The position numbers and the translations under genes are program-made. From Bradysia coprophila (lineage: Eukaryota > Arthropoda > Insecta > Diptera > Sciaridae), in NCBI RefSeq assembly GCF_014529535.1, contig NW_023503293.1, forward strand, positions 661,115-725,114: a stretch of DNA of 64,000 bases. The letters are read 5' to 3'. Below, piece by piece: positions 38,157-50,000 of the stretch. The notes beneath the pieces are model-generated. The model ran no database searches, was not told the DNA's origin, and was given only the letters and a program-made list of their open reading frames with translations. The stretch's first letter is position 1. The number at the start of each line of letters is the position of its first letter.

Positions 38157-39290
38157 CTATTTGGCTGGTGTATAAGTTCCGTTTTTAATTGACTCATCAC
38201 GTTGTGCAAGCATCATATTCTTGAAAAGCCGTTCAGCATATGATGGAGCGAGAAAGGATACCAATCGGATTGACAACGTTAAAAAAGAATGTGCTAGAAA
38301 GCCTGATGTGTTACTAGCATAGCCGACATAGGAGAGAGCTGATTTCACATAATCCTCAGGGCTAGGTGTTATAATTTTTGCTCCGACCATTTTGTTCATA
38401 TTTGTTGCTATAGAGAGCGGATGATCTTAAATTAATACTTCAATGATTGTGTTACAACACTTACAGACACCTCCAGTTATCAATGATTGCACATCGATTC
38501 CCTGGTCACCATACTCGGCACCCAGATCATCTGAGAATTTGGTGACAAAAGCTTTCGACGCCGCATATATTGTATGGCTGGGACTGGGTAGCACAGAAGC
38601 AATCGATGAAATGTTGATAATTAGACCGCGTTTGCGTTGAACCATCTGCGGTAAAATCAGACTACACATCATCGGAACGGAAATGATGTTGCAGTTGACA
38701 ATTTCCTGAATCACTTTGTCACGATTCGGAATGTTTAGGAAAAGATCGGGCGATGAGGGATAAATCATGCCGACATTATTGACCAAAATGCCGATTTCTT
38801 TTCCGATAATTTGTTGCTTGATTTGATCATAAATTTCGATGCCAGATGTGAAGTTCACGGCAATGATGTCAGTTCGGACGTTGAATGTTTCTTCAATGTC
38901 TTTAGCAACATCTTTTAATTTGCTAGCTGTACGCGACACAAGAATGATATTCAATCCCCGTTTCGCCAGCTGCATAAAATTAATTGGAATTTTAATTTTT
39001 TCTTTGTTTAAATTTAAATTTAAATTTTTTCTCCGCTCTACCTGTCTCGCATATTCCTTGCCAATGCCATCAGTTGCTCCGGTAATCACTGCGAATGTAT
39101 ATTATGGTTGAACAATTTTTGAATTGGAATTCATTAACTTACAAGCCCAATCCCCATACCGACGAAGGTTGCGGGGTTCTAGGAAATTCGGACCAATAAC
39201 ATTCTGGTAAATCCACCGAAACACTCCAAACACAAGTTGTATACCAACAACAAATACAGCGGTCGTTTGGAAATAGTCGTAGAGAGACAT
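38157..39290 (-). CDS. HSD17B12/spidey-type 3-oxoacyl-CoA (steroid) reductase, SDR family
   Basis: Four exons: complement of 38157-38407, 38465-38969, 39042-39088 and 39143-39290, giving 316 residues, the usual length of the family (about 310-320). An N-terminal hydrophobic anchor lies at about 10-28. The cofactor loop TGATDGIG is at 52-59, the structural NNVG at 129-132, and the catalytic Ser187, Tyr200 and Lys204 sit in NISSIAS and YAASK. All catalytic residues are intact, which separates it from the inactive HSDL1 branch. Homologues reduce 3-ketoacyl-CoA in fatty-acid elongation in the ER membrane; in Drosophila, spidey also affects ecdysteroid breakdown. The substrate here cannot be told from sequence. 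The intron between 38969 and 39042 contains a taaattt tandem run. Confidence 0.92.
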
Positions 39291-41703
39291 TTCAATTTGT
39301 TTTTTAGTTTTTTGTTACGAATATGTACTGTATATACTGAACCGGCACCACTGGGATTTAGAATCGATATGCAAACAGATTACGAAAAAAATTCCTACCA
39401 TTCAGTCGATCACATAATTTTATCTAATGTTTCGTCACTCTTATTTTTTAGTGCATAGTCATCAACTGTTTCATACCGAATAACAACAACGTATAGCATA
39501 AACACCGTACTAATCGAAGAACAAGTTTATTGTGACAAAATAAAGTATGGGCGTGTGTGTGATGTATCAATCATGTTTTGCATTGCATGCTCAAAATCTG
39601 TTTTCCAACCAAACCAAGAAACAAAACGAAAAACAATGCTGATAATAGCTCTCACGAAGCTTTTTCTCTAGCTTCTTTAGCTCTTACCGTACCGTACGTA
39701 CAACTTGTCGCACACACTCTAAACGGAAATTTTGTACATAATTTCAATCAACCGCAAAGTCATGCTTATACGCGATAAAAAAATCTACTAAACTGTCCCA
39801 CACATTGGTATAATATTAGATTTATATAAAAATGAATAACAATCCAACATGACCAATGGTTCATGGTTTACCATCGTGTTTCAGATGAATATTAAATTAC
39901 AAATTGGTAGAGGTATACTGGTAAAAGAAACTAGAAATCTCGTATAGTTATGAGGTCTGTAATTGTGGTGTGTTCTTATTAATTATTCGACATTCAATAA
40001 GAATTAGATTTTTTCATGCTTCGGGGCCGAAAATGAGGGCGATTTTTCGAATTTTCTCGGGTTTCCGGCCCTCTGCATGAAAACTCACATGTGCACCTGT
40101 TTGGGACGGTTGATTTAAGGCACTTTCGCTTGTAGACCTCACTTCGTTCGGCCTACAATCCGCGAAATTGCCTTAAATCAATCGTCCAAAACAGGTACAC
40201 AAATGACTATTAATCGCTCAATCAAATGCTTCACTGAGTTCTATTTGTCCTAGTTTATCAATTTATTTTTCTGATCAAGGTAAAGAGTTTTCACCCGTGA
40301 GGGAAAATCCTCATTACGTCACTAGCAAAGTAAAGAAAATGAAACTCATCTGAGCTTTTCTTGTATGCGGAGAAAATGTATGGGCTATGGGTATGTGTAT
40401 GTCATTAATTACTCCGCACGGCAATAGTATTTTTCACAGCGCAGGCGAGAAAATAGTAATTTTCTTTCTTCGGCAAAACTCGGATGCCGTCGTTGTAAAA
40501 ACAAACAAGCCCTCAACAACATCCTAGAAATGCAATTTTCAAATTTCCTTCCTTCTTGAACAAATAACTATTACATTACTAGGCATGTAATAGTATTTTG
40601 CATAACAAGGGGCGAAAGTAAAAAAATTCAAACGTGTGAATCGTCTGGAGTCGCTTAAAGCTGATTTCGCTAGCCATTAGAGGAAATTTACCCTAAAAAT
40701 ATGTGGAAATCAGCATTAAGTGACTCCAGATACACGTAATTAATGTAAGAATTGCTGCAAATAACTTGTACCACTTATTTATGAAGAATGCATAACAATT
40801 CCACTCATTCTAAAGGAACGGACACTTGAAGATAGATGATAAATTGAAAATTTCGTCGTAGAGTGACCTTACTGCAAACAAAATGTCGTAACAGATACTT
40901 GTTGTGAGGCTGGTGTGGCGAGTGTGGTATCGTTGTAAAGCTTAATCTGCAGGCTGATCAGGCATTATTGTCTTGTTGCAGACAGGGTCAACCTGTGTAT
41001 TGCAGATGAGTCCTAGTTTCGCCGAGTATGTTGAAAATAAAAATTTTCAAACATTGTACAATTCTGACAAATTTTGTAAAATCGATTCTCGGCGTTTAAT
41101 AGAGCATGGAATCCTCTACCAATATCGCCATTCAAAGAGTTTCAAACTTTCTTCGTCTTGGACATATCATCATTCAAAGATGTTGAATTTTCGACTTTAT
41201 CTGGCTGTAGCTACGTGGTCAAGTTGTCGAGGGCATTTCAAAACGAATTAGCTTAGAATTAATCCCTCTATCCGTTGCGATAACAATCTGTATTCAAATT
41301 GCCTCGTCGGTCCCGCACGGCCATGAGTGCCGGTTCAAGTGACTTCGGCTTCGACTTCGGCCTAGGGATCAACAAATTTCACAAAAAAACCCCACTTTTT
41401 AACTTTTTACCACGAATTATGTAATTTTACTTTCTGAGGACGTCCGCGAAGTCGTGCTCGCCGCATGTTGCATTTGAAGGTACAATTAATTGGAATAACT
41501 TCGATTGTTGTAGAAAATTTTTATTTGTACATCGCAGAAAAATATAATTAACATTTGTGTGTTCAAATACAGATTAGGGCGAAATGCTAGGCTATTCATC
41601 AATACATTCATCAATATTACAATATTATGTCAACTTGCTTATGTACAACAATTTTTAATTTTATTAGAACACAATGTAATTTTCATCAAGTGATTTCTCT
41701 GCA
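39291..41703. other. Intergenic, no supported gene
   Basis: Upstream of the SDR gene and downstream of the 41704 gene. It holds family C copy 2 (40013-40205). The open frame at 40973-41251 (+) overlaps degenerate copies of a repeat motif (ggtatcgttgtaaagct) also seen near 7090 and is not credible as a gene. Confidence 0.5.
40013..40205. repeat. Dispersed repeat, family C copy 2
   Basis: Nearly identical to 30250-30440. Here the inverted ends are cleaner: gggacggttgatttaaggca against tgccttaaatcaatcgtcc. Confidence 0.85.
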
Positions 41704-42522
41704 CTATTTGTTAATTGTCTTTGTTCCAATCGTTTCCAATTTCTTGAAGATATCTTTGAAGCTGAATTTTTGTTTTAGAGTTTCGGTGCACTCTTCTCCT
41801 TGTTCAGGTGTGATTGTCTTCTTAGTTGGGTTATCGCAACTCCTTTTGAAGCAATAGGTTTCCATTGGCATTGTAATTTGATTACACCGACCACAATCAT
41901 GACACCGGCTTTCGTATTCCGGATTACTGGCTGCTAAAATAATTGGAGAATGTGGCTTTTCCCGGCATTCAAATTCCATCAGAGCTCTAGGACGAGGTCG
42001 TGATCTGTGGTGTGTGAAGACTGGATACGATGATGTTCTGATCCCGAACCAATGTTCCATATTATTTTCGATTATCACAGTCACGACATCAAATTGAATT
42101 CTGTTGAATATGAAGGCGTCATAAATCGTCGATTGAAGTTTCCATTCGTAGACTGTAAGGTCTTTTGTGTTCTGGCTATCATACGGTGCAAGTTTACCAA
42201 GTGCTTGAGTTAATATACGGTACTGCCACATTTCAAGCTCAATGAAAGATTTATCTTCGTTTACATGGTCGTAACGTTCCATAAGACCATCAATCCACAT
42301 ATCATCCTTCACATATTTTGATTGTTTTTTCAAAAATTCGTATTGTTCTGTTGCACTTTTGAGAAGTTTTTCTATTTTTGGCATATTCACTTGGTAGGAG
42401 TTAGTCATTTTTGGTCCACTGCACATTCGCTCGTCGTCGACGTAATGCAAATAACAAATTTGAAGCGTAGACTTTGCATCTTCAGCCATAATTCCATTCA
42501 CAACTTTATCGAGACAATCCAT
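41704..42522 (-). CDS. Unrecognised single-exon protein with a Cys-rich motif, 272 residues
   Basis: An uninterrupted frame of 273 codons beginning at ATG 42520-42522 (MDCLDKVVNGIMAED). The frame is open further upstream but has no earlier ATG. The N-terminal half is charged and probably helical (KIEKLLKSATEQYEFLKKQSK, with a Trp/Tyr-rich stretch after it). The C-terminal half has clustered cysteines, CHDCGRCNQ then CFKRSCDNP, that could bind a metal ion, and a basic helical tail. The length and composition are well beyond chance for this AT-rich DNA. No introns, unlike its neighbours, so a retrocopy or fast-evolving lineage-specific gene is possible. No signal peptide or membrane segment is evident. 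No family recognised. Confidence 0.65.
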   Translation of the reverse strand: MDCLDKVVNGIMAEDAKSTLQICYLHYVDDERMCSGPKMTNSYQVNMPKIEKLLKSATEQYEFLKKQSKYVKDDMWIDGLMERYDHVNEDKSFIELEMWQYRILTQALGKLAPYDSQNTKDLTVYEWKLQSTIYDAFIFNRIQFDVVTVIIENNMEHWFGIRTSSYPVFTHHRSRPRPRALMEFECREKPHSPIILAASNPEYESRCHDCGRCNQITMPMETYCFKRSCDNPTKKTITPEQGEECTETLKQKFSFKDIFKKLETIGTKTINK

Positions 42523-43437
42523 TATTTTGAAGAAGTTCGTAACAAACACGGAAAATCAAAAAGTGAAACTCAAGTTTTCTTCGGCGTAAACGTTGGCACA
42601 AAAATTTAGCACTCAGAGCAAACGGTCTGTACTGTTCAAACTTTGAAACGGTAATGAGTTTCGAAAAAATGCAATGAAAGAAATAGATTCGGTTTCGGTG
42701 GTAAATTAATATTTTGCCTCTTTCTTCTAAGGGTGAAAAATGTGGAAGGGGTAAAATGCAAGAAAGTTTGCAACGTAAAAGTATGAATAGAGGTAGCGGA
42801 CATAAAGATGGTGATGGTGAATAGGGATATTAGGAAACGATTACCGATTCTTGCTTTCCTATTCGGTCTGAGCAGCTTGAGTCAAACCGCTACCTGTCCT
42901 AATTATTTTGTTGAAATAATTTCCCAAATTAAGGTAAGAATCAGGAGCACGTGTGATGTTGAAAGACGGAACGTTTTAATATCGGCATCTCCCTTGTAAT
43001 GAAACCGATAGTACGAAGCATTATAAAAAGCCGAACACACTTACTTTAGGTTGGATTTCGCCGCCTAATTATTTTATTCGAGGAACCGACACCCAGGTTC
43101 TTGCTGACCAGGTGGAACAAATTTAAAATTAGATCGAAACATGGTCCTAACATCGAGAATTTTAAAATAGACAAAATCGTTCTCAATTGATTTGCATTTT
43201 TTGTTTTAAGGACCCAACAACTAGCGTACAAACCAGTTTCGTTTATTCTATAGGTAAATGAATGGTTGTTGTCAGAAGTCTTTGATAAATTTAAATAAGG
43301 GCGATTCAATTTTTGTGTTTCTAGATTCTAATTTCAATTGATTGAATCATAGCATAGTTAACTGTCGTATGTAAGCCCGACGTCAAAATGCCTGAAAATA
43401 CTTTTAAAAATTGCATCACTCTTTAGTGTGAGCGTAC

Positions 43438-43551
43438 CAATCCTCGGACAAGAATGAGCCCTCGGACACCTATTGTTCTTTCATTTTTTTATGAATGAAA
43501 GAACAATAGGTGTCTAAGGACTCATTCTTGTCCGAGGATTGGTACGCTCAC
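43438..43551. repeat. Hairpin with ~53-bp arms
   Basis: gtgagcgtaccaatcctcgg at the left is matched by ccgaggattggtacgctcac at the right. The arms meet at attgttctttcat / atgaaagaacaat with a loop of only a few bases, and differ by only a few bases. Confidence 0.9.
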
Positions 43552-44169
43552 CCTAGGCAACATTATCAAGTTTGTTGTTTTTCATTAAATTTTTTTCTCT
43601 GAAAATTTTTCAAATACGAAAATGACTATGCCTGTCATCTTATCTCTCTTTTCTTTCCATATTTATGAAGATTCTGTCAAGAAAAAAACTTTTCTAGAAT
43701 CGTCTTCATGAAAATTGTAAAATGTACTGAATACTCTTTTTTTGAAACAACTGAGCAATAAATGATGGCAATAAAATGGAACTGTTAATACCACTTTTGT
43801 AAAGTAGAACACTAATTGCTTTATAATTACTTACTAGGTAAAAACAAATGTCGAAGGGTTGCTGTGAAGAAAATTAGTAGATACCATCGATGTATATTCT
43901 ATTCACATCATTTATTTCAAACCATACTTACATATTCGCTACGTCATTCGCTCTCTCGCATTGTGACATCTGGAATTGATCATTCGGATAATTTTTGTTA
44001 CATTTTTCATTGATGTCTCGAAAATGGTTTGTGTTTTTTAAAGGTGAATTGGACTGTCCAGGTTCGAGATACTCAAGGGGTAGTTCGGAAATCAGAAGAA
44101 CAATTACTCAGAATAAACATATCTTTCAAAAAAAAAAAAAAAAAATGGTAATCCATCAGATAGCCACAA

Positions 44170-44402
44170 AAAAGCGGCATCGGGGAATCTGGCACACGGT
44201 GCCAAAAGAACGCACTGTTAAACTACGTAAAAGGTGAACTCGCACACGCAAGTTCATTGCTGCAAATGCTTTTTAGCCATGTCACCGACTTAATATATTA
44301 TAAAATTTTGGTATCGAAAAATCGCGTGCGAGTTCACCTTTTACATAGTTGAAAAATGCGTTGTTTTAGCACCGTGTGCGAAATTTCCCCACGCCAAAAA
44401 AG
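44170..44402. repeat. Inverted repeat, ~80-bp imperfect arms
   Basis: Left arm includes ctggcacacggtgcc and acgtaaaaggtgaactcgc; right arm includes gcgagttcaccttttacat and caccgtgtgcg. An A-run of about 17 bases lies just upstream at 44129-44145. Confidence 0.7.
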
Positions 44403-46370
44403 CATCATCGCACATGAAATGTAAGCCTCTGTGGACTTTATAGACTTTATAAATAAAACGAAGCATGTTCTAGGCAAATCGTAGAGCACATTTTTACTCA
44501 GAATTACATTCTGCATCACCAAAAATATTATAAAAAATTGATGAGAATGATCAATTGGAACCTTCTTAGTCAGGAAACAATAAATTTGTGAATTTTTTTT
44601 TTTGAAAAATAAACCTATTTTAGGAAGACCATCCTTCGACAACATATGGAAAAAACGCAATTTTATAGTTTTAAAATTGAAATGAAAATACACAAAACTC
44701 ACATCAAATTTAACGTATAGCAATGGCGATAAGCCTTTGTTGTTGTTTCTATGTGTTAGTAAATGAAAGTTCTAAACTGTTACAGAAAACTGACAGTCTC
44801 CTGACAGCCTTTTTGATGAATATTCAATAGAAAGTAGTTCAGAATGTTAAAATGATTTGTAAAAATATTTTAATTATCGTAAAACAAATTCTATAAACGC
44901 AGAATTGCTCTATTTTGTATAAAGAATATAATTAAATTATAAAAATATTGTGTGTTTCCTGACTAATTTTAGTAAAGTGGATGGCATCTGGCGTTGAGTC
45001 CTTAGAGGTGTAAGTAGGAGGAATTATTACAGATAAAACACGAACGCCCAGGTTACAGGTTTCATGAAATTTTATTTTACTCAATTCAATATAAATATAA
45101 TAAATTAAAAAATTGCAGCAGTTTGTAATTACCCTTAATGTTCGATGTTGCTAAAAATAGTTAAATTCGATAAAACAATTTGGTAAAACTGTGTTCTATT
45201 AAAATGGCATGTTTCTTGTTTATTTGCGCCAGTTCACAATAACTTTTTTTTTAAGTTCTCTCGAAAATCATTTCCACCTTTTTATACTTGTCTTGTTTCA
45301 GAGCGTTCAATAAATTCCTTTTTGTCATAAATCAGGGCATCTTGAAGGACTTCAAATTCAAATCTTCAAAACAATCTTTCAAAAAAGAAATCTGATACAA
45401 AATTCAATTGTTAGTTTAATATCCTTTCGCTAAAGAATATCTTACCCTAAACCGTTATGAAAGGACAGCTCTATAGAAGACGTAGATCTTTGATAACTCA
45501 ATAATAGCTATACTATTTATGCGACCGAGTGATAAATGCTTTTTTATGCAGTAGATTGTCACTCGAGAACGCAGACCGAGTGTGCTAATAATGCAAATCG
45601 TGTGCCTCAAAAGCATTTATCACCGAGTTGCATACAACTTTTTTTCTTGAAAGTTTTTGTTTTCGACACTTGAAAAACTGCTTTCTAAGAAGTTTACTCA
45701 GCAACCTACATATAGGAGGAAATATTGTGACAGGACCGTGGCTGCATAGGGGCTAAATTGAGCTGAGTCCGTCTTCGAAACTTTAGTCTGATAAAATTTT
45801 AAGTCAACCCAATCTATTACTTATCAATCATTAAACTTTCAAGCAAAACAATTCAAGCCTATATCCTTCTCGGGAGAGATCCAAAAGACTACAACATTTT
45901 GCAAGACAAAATTTTTCCCAATTCGAATCATGTTCTTATAACTCAAGGCACGGATTTCTGTCTCTAGAGTCTAGAAGACTAGTGATTCAAAATGCTAGAG
46001 TATTTTAAGCTCTTAAGCACTGGTAGGAAAGACCTGCGAGCACTAAATTTATGAAAATTCCCTAATTTTTGAATTTTAATTTATCTCTAAAATAATAAGA
46101 TCGAAGTGCTTCCGTGGTTTTCATGACCTTTTTGATTGTTTAATTCGGATAAGAATTAAGAGAAACTAGAATTCAGGAATTTTCCAGAATTTTTGGTAAT
46201 CAGTTTCCTTAAAATAGGCTCTGACCGAAGGCTACCAGCCAATAGGCTTAAGAATTTGTTACTCTCTCAGGGTTACAACTCTTGAGGAGTTATTATACCC
46301 TAGCTACGGTCCTGAACTGTGCATTCAAAAGCTACTTTTTCGAGCTGTTATTTAATTTAATCTGCTAAGG

Positions 46371-46499
46371 GGCTGTACCTAAATTACGCAACACCAAACC
46401 TTACAAATGCTAATCCAAAACTGTTTGAAATCATCTGGGTGTACGAGCTTTCGAATAAACATTTTTAAGGTTTTGTGTTACGTAATTTAGGTACAGCCG
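46371..46499. repeat. Small MITE with ggctgtacctaaatta ends
   Basis: Ends ggctgtacctaaattacg and cgtaatttaggtacagcc are perfect inverted copies around about 90 bp of spacer. Confidence 0.8.
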
Positions 46500-47046
46500 G
46501 GCTGTAACAGTCCCGAAAGCATTGTAAAAAACGGATGTCATTAGTGAATCTTCCGTTTCTCATACTACGTACCCTATACCTGCACATGAGGCAGAGGCTT
46601 GAGGCAGTACGCATGATACGGCGCTCTGAAATAAGTCTATTATGTACTATGATGATTATCGAATGTCATTTATATCATTTAAAAAGAGCGGCGAACAGAC
46701 GATTTTACCAACGAAAAAAATAATCAAATTTTCAAAGTTTTGTATAAATAGAGTAAACATTAGGTCAATTATAAGCAGTTTTAAGTTTTAATAAAAGGTA
46801 AATTATTAAATGCTAAAGCGTAATTTATAATTGAAATTTTAAAGCTACACGAGATAATAAATTAATTAAAATTTAAACGGCAGGGTCATTTCATTTTTAC
46901 GATTCAATTGATCGTTTTTGTCTATAACATCGCGGAAACACTATAAGAAAAACACAAACTTTTTCTCTCTTCTAAGCTCGTTGGTTATACAATTGATCCA
47001 AATATTTGTAAAAATTGTTGTAGGTGACGAATAGATAGCGAAGGAG

Positions 47047-50000
47047 TCAGAACCACAGTAACATAACGACAGAAATGATTACCGTGGAAACAGCAATTTT
47101 AACATTCTTTGAAGCTCCATTCCAACCGCATTCGATTTCTGACTTAAGTACCTGTGTGAGAAAGAAGTCTTGTTAAAAAACCTAAAAAAAAACAGAAATA
47201 TGAGAATTTATGCGCATCCCCTATTTACCCCACATATAATGCACTAAAAACGAGCTTCTTCGTTTCACCACTCCATTGAAATCTCTATTGGCTGAAACGA
47301 TCAAGCTCACTCTCTTCGCTTTCATAATCAATGGAAAGAGAAGACCTTTAAGTTGGCAAACAAAAACCTGCATCACGGTCTGTCCAAGGTTCTTAAAACA
47401 TTTTTCTGAATGTCATAAGACTCGCCTCATTCGGAAAAACGTGGAAAAATACCTCTGTTAATGCCCTGAGCTTCTAAAGAACCTAGCGAAATTTCTTGGT
47501 AACTTCAATACTCAGTACAGCTCTGTCTTATGTCCACCCGAGACATAACTCGTGTACATAACTGTACTAATAGATTCTGAATTTTTCTTTGTTGCACAGG
47601 GTTCCAGAGCATCATATATCACCCCACTTTATCCTATCTTTCTTCAAGTGACCATTCAAATCGAATGCGCAGTGCACATACATTACCTCTAACAATTGCT
47701 GATTGTTTTTATTCGCACAGTCGACCTCTCGCAAATCATCGTCAATTGAATTGCACTCCTCCTTTTTCGTCCAGGACGATCGTGATGACGGGCCAAAGAT
47801 CGAATCTGACCATGACTGTGCCGAGCAAAAGTATTGCCGCTTCTTTCGTTGCCAGTATTCGATCCAACTATATCGTAAGCAACATTTAAACGAATTATTT
47901 TAAATAAATGAAAAATTGACATTCAAAATGGGATACTAACCCGACACCACAGTCACAACTCAAAGATGTGCTTGCTACCTTCAGATCAGTTAAAAAGACC
48001 GCATCGGGTAAGTTCGGTAAATTTCCGGTATTCGGATTCGGTATTTTGCTCAGTTTATCATTGTTGTGTTGCAAATCGATTGAAATATTTTCAGCTTGGC
48101 CCAGGTGACGGAAGAAATTCGGGATACTCGTCAACGATGTGTTTCGAATGGTCACATGTAATGATATTGACTCAATTCCCTAGATAGAAATTCGATTTTT
48201 AGAGAAAAAGGAGAACTTTTAAGTGTCCGAAACACAATACTTTGAAGATTGTTTCAGCTATGTTGGTGAACGTTTTTCCGCTAATGGTTACAGATCGCAG
48301 TTTCAGTGGAAAATTGCCCAACATTTCTTTTCGCAGATCCGTCGAAGACGGTCCTTTGGGCTCGGTTCGACCAATATTCGCAATAGCATCAAATGAGGTC
48401 TCATGCTGTGAACGTGCAGGACCCGGAGATTCGATCCATAATTCCCGTAAATTGTCGTTGTCTTCCAGCAACGCTGGTATGTTGAATGTCGGTATACTCA
48501 AACATGGGGAAATTTTCAGAGATCGCAGCGAATCAAGAGGCTTCAAAGCACCCAGCTACAGAACGACAGTTGAAGGATGACGAAAATATTTTTACACAAA
48601 TACCAACCTCAAATGAATTAAGATGCAACTGGGACACATCTAGATGTTCAAGCGTTTCCGACAAACCGACAAAGCTTTCGTTTGTGAGCATTGTTATTGA
48701 GTTACCAGCCAAAGACAATGACCGCAAATTCTTCAACAGTTGCATTAGCACCGGCACGTTTGTCAAGTCATTGTCTGATAGGTCTAACACCCTCAACGAG
48801 GACATGTTGTGAGCTAATTCTTGAGAGACAGTCGGCAGCTCATTTTCAGCAACTCGTAAAACTCGAAGCAATGGCAGTGGCAAGTCCGGTATTTCTGTCA
48901 GTGATACATTGTTGAGGCCCAATTTAATTAGGCTACCTTGAAGTCCGACGAATGCTTTATCCATCACTTTGAGTTCACTATTGTTCGACAAATCCAGATC
49001 GGCCAAACGAGGCAATGAAGCGAATGCGGCATCATCAATTCTAAGAAGTTGGTTGTTGGAGAGATCTAAACTGGACATGGCCTGCAAGAAAGTATTAAGT
49101 TCGTGAAACACAACAAAGAACCGTGACAAAGTGGGGGTTATTCTGATACCCTAAATTTGTTCGACAAGTCCAACGTATGAATGCTTGAAATGGAATTATG
49201 CGATAGATCCAGTTTGCAAATACTTAGTGCAGCCAAATTTGAAAATGACACGGCCGGTATCTTCATAAGTAAATTATGCGAGAGATCCAATCTATGAATA
49301 AAAAAAGCTGAAGGGCAGAACAAAACACATATGATGAAATCACTGGTGGAAGAAGTGGGAGATGACTGTGGTTGGATATTTTGGAATGTGTGGAATTTTA
49401 TTGTGAAAGTGGAATTTGTGGAAGGGATATTTCACCAGTGCTATCCACCTCAGTGTAAACGTTTTCTATTCACTTACGATTCCAATCCATCACCGGCGAA
49501 TATATTTTCCGGAAGAAATCTTAGAAAGTTGTACGATACATCTACGACCCGTATACCGACTACGTTTTGAAATAGCTTTTGTGGCAGTTCACGCAACAGA
49601 TTATGTGATACATCTAACAACTAATGGATAATATCAATTAATAATTTCAATCAATTCATTTCAGTGGCTCAAGCTACTTATGGCCACATTTCAAATCGAC
49701 CACAATTTCATTCAGTATTCATTTCACTCGTAGAAACACCTGGGAAACCTCAACGCATACATAAATATAATACCTAAAATAACCTACATACCCGACTATA
49801 AACGTTATACATTTTCATCGTATTTGTGTCTCAATCGCCTTCAGTTTGTTGTACAGTAAAGATAAAATTTGGATATTAAGGGCTCTTTTAACGTTGGACA
49901 GTTACAAAGGAGAGTTAACGAAAAATATTCGAAGCATCCTGATGAGCAGAAAACTATATTGCGGACTGTAAGGGTAAAAAGGTCTACAAAAAGGTACATT

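Larger units (their letters stand above)
42523..47046. other. Intergenic, no supported gene
   Basis: About 4.5 kb with three inverted-repeat structures (43438-43551, 44170-44402, 46371-46499) and only short AT-driven frames. The right end must hold the chaoptin 3' UTR. Confidence 0.5.

Noticed and set aside
42808..42999. Small plus-strand frame starting with a hydrophobic leader
   Set aside because: 63 codons with no conserved content; similar frames are expected by chance.
47665..48187. Several overlapping frames on both strands near the chaoptin 3' end
   Set aside because: They are shadows of chaoptin exons in other frames; the true frame there encodes the cysteine-rich cap.
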